57,975 nucleotides of DNA. It comes from Welwitschia mirabilis (taxonomy: Eukaryota > Gnetophyta > Gnetopsida > Welwitschiales). Below are positions 57,224 to 57,975 of this stretch, piece by piece; within the stretch, counting starts at the first letter, position 1, and the number at the start of each line of letters is the position of its first letter. The translations under genes and the position numbers were made by a program. The notes under the pieces were generated by a model that was not told where the DNA came from, did no database searches, and saw only the letters and a list, made by a program, of their open reading frames with translations. The stretch is taken from positions 61,683,428 through 61,741,402 of the forward strand of contig JBOZIK010000001.1 in the NCBI GenBank assembly GCA_051453625.1. The letters are read 5' to 3'.

Positions 57224-57975
57224 TATTATGCTACCAATTTGTGGTTATTTGATGGGGTTTTATGAGTTTTTTTCAGGATATTTATATAAGTTTAAGTGCA
57301 ATTTTGAGCATTTTGAAGATACAATAGGAAATCTCGGAAATGTGTCATTCTTATCCCAATCTGATGTGTTAAAGGCACTTTTGAATGCACAGAGCTTTGA
57401 AAAAGGATTATTGACAAAAATGCTAGGTTTCTCCTCAATAAAATAATCAAATAAGACCATCGTCCTCCCTGTCGTCCTCATGACAGATAGGACAATGATT
57501 ACTGATGTGGATTGTTGAATTACTAATGAGTTATCATTATGATTTATCTTTTTAATGAGCTATTATCCCCCATATCATTCATAAAATAGTCAATATGATA
57601 CTAACAAGTAACTGACTAGGAGAGTGACCCTTAACTATTTCATCTGTTTCTGAATTGTAAATGAGTTTTCCTAACTGTGCCTTCTGTTTATCCTTTTCTA
57701 TAGTATTTTCCTATAAATAAGTTTTCCTTTAGCTCTTCTTCTTATCTTTATTGCATTGGAAATTCTCATGAAAAGAGAGTAAAGAATATGAGATCCATTT
57801 TGAGTGTTGCAGAAAGACATGCACTTGGTAGAGGGATGTGTATCCTTCATTGAGACCTGACTGTTTTATAATCAAGATTCTTATTACTCCTTTATACAAA
57901 AACCTTTATTTTATTTTCATATTTGTATTATATATTTTTTGATGATATTTATAGTCTATGTTTCCCTTGATCTGG
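57224..57975 (+). repeat. Third LTR in A3, cut by the window end
   Basis: The first 33 bases align without gaps with the LTR start at 35251 and continue into ATATTTATATAAGTTTAAGTG. There is no polypurine tract in front, so it is a 5' or solo LTR inserted into gag. It belongs to the same subfamily as the minus-strand LTR at 1-879. The frames at 57228-57446 and 57260-57481 are chance. Confidence 0.8.

Larger units (their letters stand above)
53682..57975 (+). mobile_element. A3: Athila-like LTR array inserted in T1 integrase
   Basis: Plus-strand order: LTR start (53682), gap, 3' internal region, polypurine tract (55369-55378), full LTR (55381-56466), PBS (56470), 5' leader, gag start (57173), then a further LTR from 57224. 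The middle LTR has a polypurine tract before it and a PBS after it, so it served two internal regions. This is the structure left by unequal recombination between LTRs, or of a tandem insertion. It lies in the T1 integrase between 53676 and the window end, so the right flank and target duplication are not visible. Confidence 0.82.

Noticed and set aside
57228-57481. Two overlapping 72-73 codon ORFs on opposite strands
   Set aside because: Both lie inside the partial third LTR of A3.

Overview
This window is plant nuclear DNA, most likely angiosperm. It is very AT-rich and gene-poor, built almost entirely from old, nested and broken transposable elements. The only host-gene material I recognise is captured exon fragments inside a DNA transposon. 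I see no intact protein gene, tRNA, rRNA, CRISPR array or bacterial-type feature. The species cannot be named from the sequence.

Left block (1-22365). A truncated LTR at the window start is followed by a minus-strand Athila-like Ty3/gypsy element, called A1 here (1472-22365). Reading leftwards from its 5' end it has: 5' LTR, PBS (13440-13457), a short conserved ORF, gag, protease, RT-RNase H, integrase, a long 3' region with traces of a third ORF, polypurine tract (2711-2720) and 3' LTR (1472-2708). Every coding part carries stops and frameshifts. The 5' LTR is split by a 7.5 kb CACTA transposon, C1 (13700-21217), with an intact 3-bp TAA target duplication. C1 carries two exons of a lipase-like alpha/beta-hydrolase gene and exons of the spliceosomal helicase gene AQUARIUS (EMB2765/IBP160). 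A segment of about 1.13 kb containing one AQUARIUS exon is present twice.

Middle block (23205-42331). A minus-strand Ty1/copia element, S1, probably SIRE/Maximus lineage, has LTRs at 40915-42331 and 23205-24618. Its domains run gag, protease, integrase, RT, RNase H. The RNase H is cut in two by a plus-strand Athila-like element, A2 (27646-36495), flanked by a perfect ATAGC duplication. A2 keeps gag and protease but has lost RT, RNase H and integrase, so it was non-autonomous or became so by deletion.

Right block (42332-57975). Here there is a degenerate tandem repeat, a CT-rich tract and about 8 kb of unrecognised AT-rich DNA. The integrase tail of a minus-strand Tekay/Del-type chromovirus, T1 (about 52810-53676), follows. 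It is interrupted by a plus-strand array of Athila-like LTRs, A3: LTR (53682), internal remnant, polypurine tract, LTR (55381-56466), PBS, start of gag, then another LTR (57224 to the window end).

Two themes run through the window. Base changes in recognisable sites and codons are largely C-to-T/G-to-A, as expected for old methylated DNA. At least five assembly gaps are flanked by the same sequence on both sides, so they are probably unmerged contig overlaps. There is no functional pathway here; the features document insertion order and gene capture.
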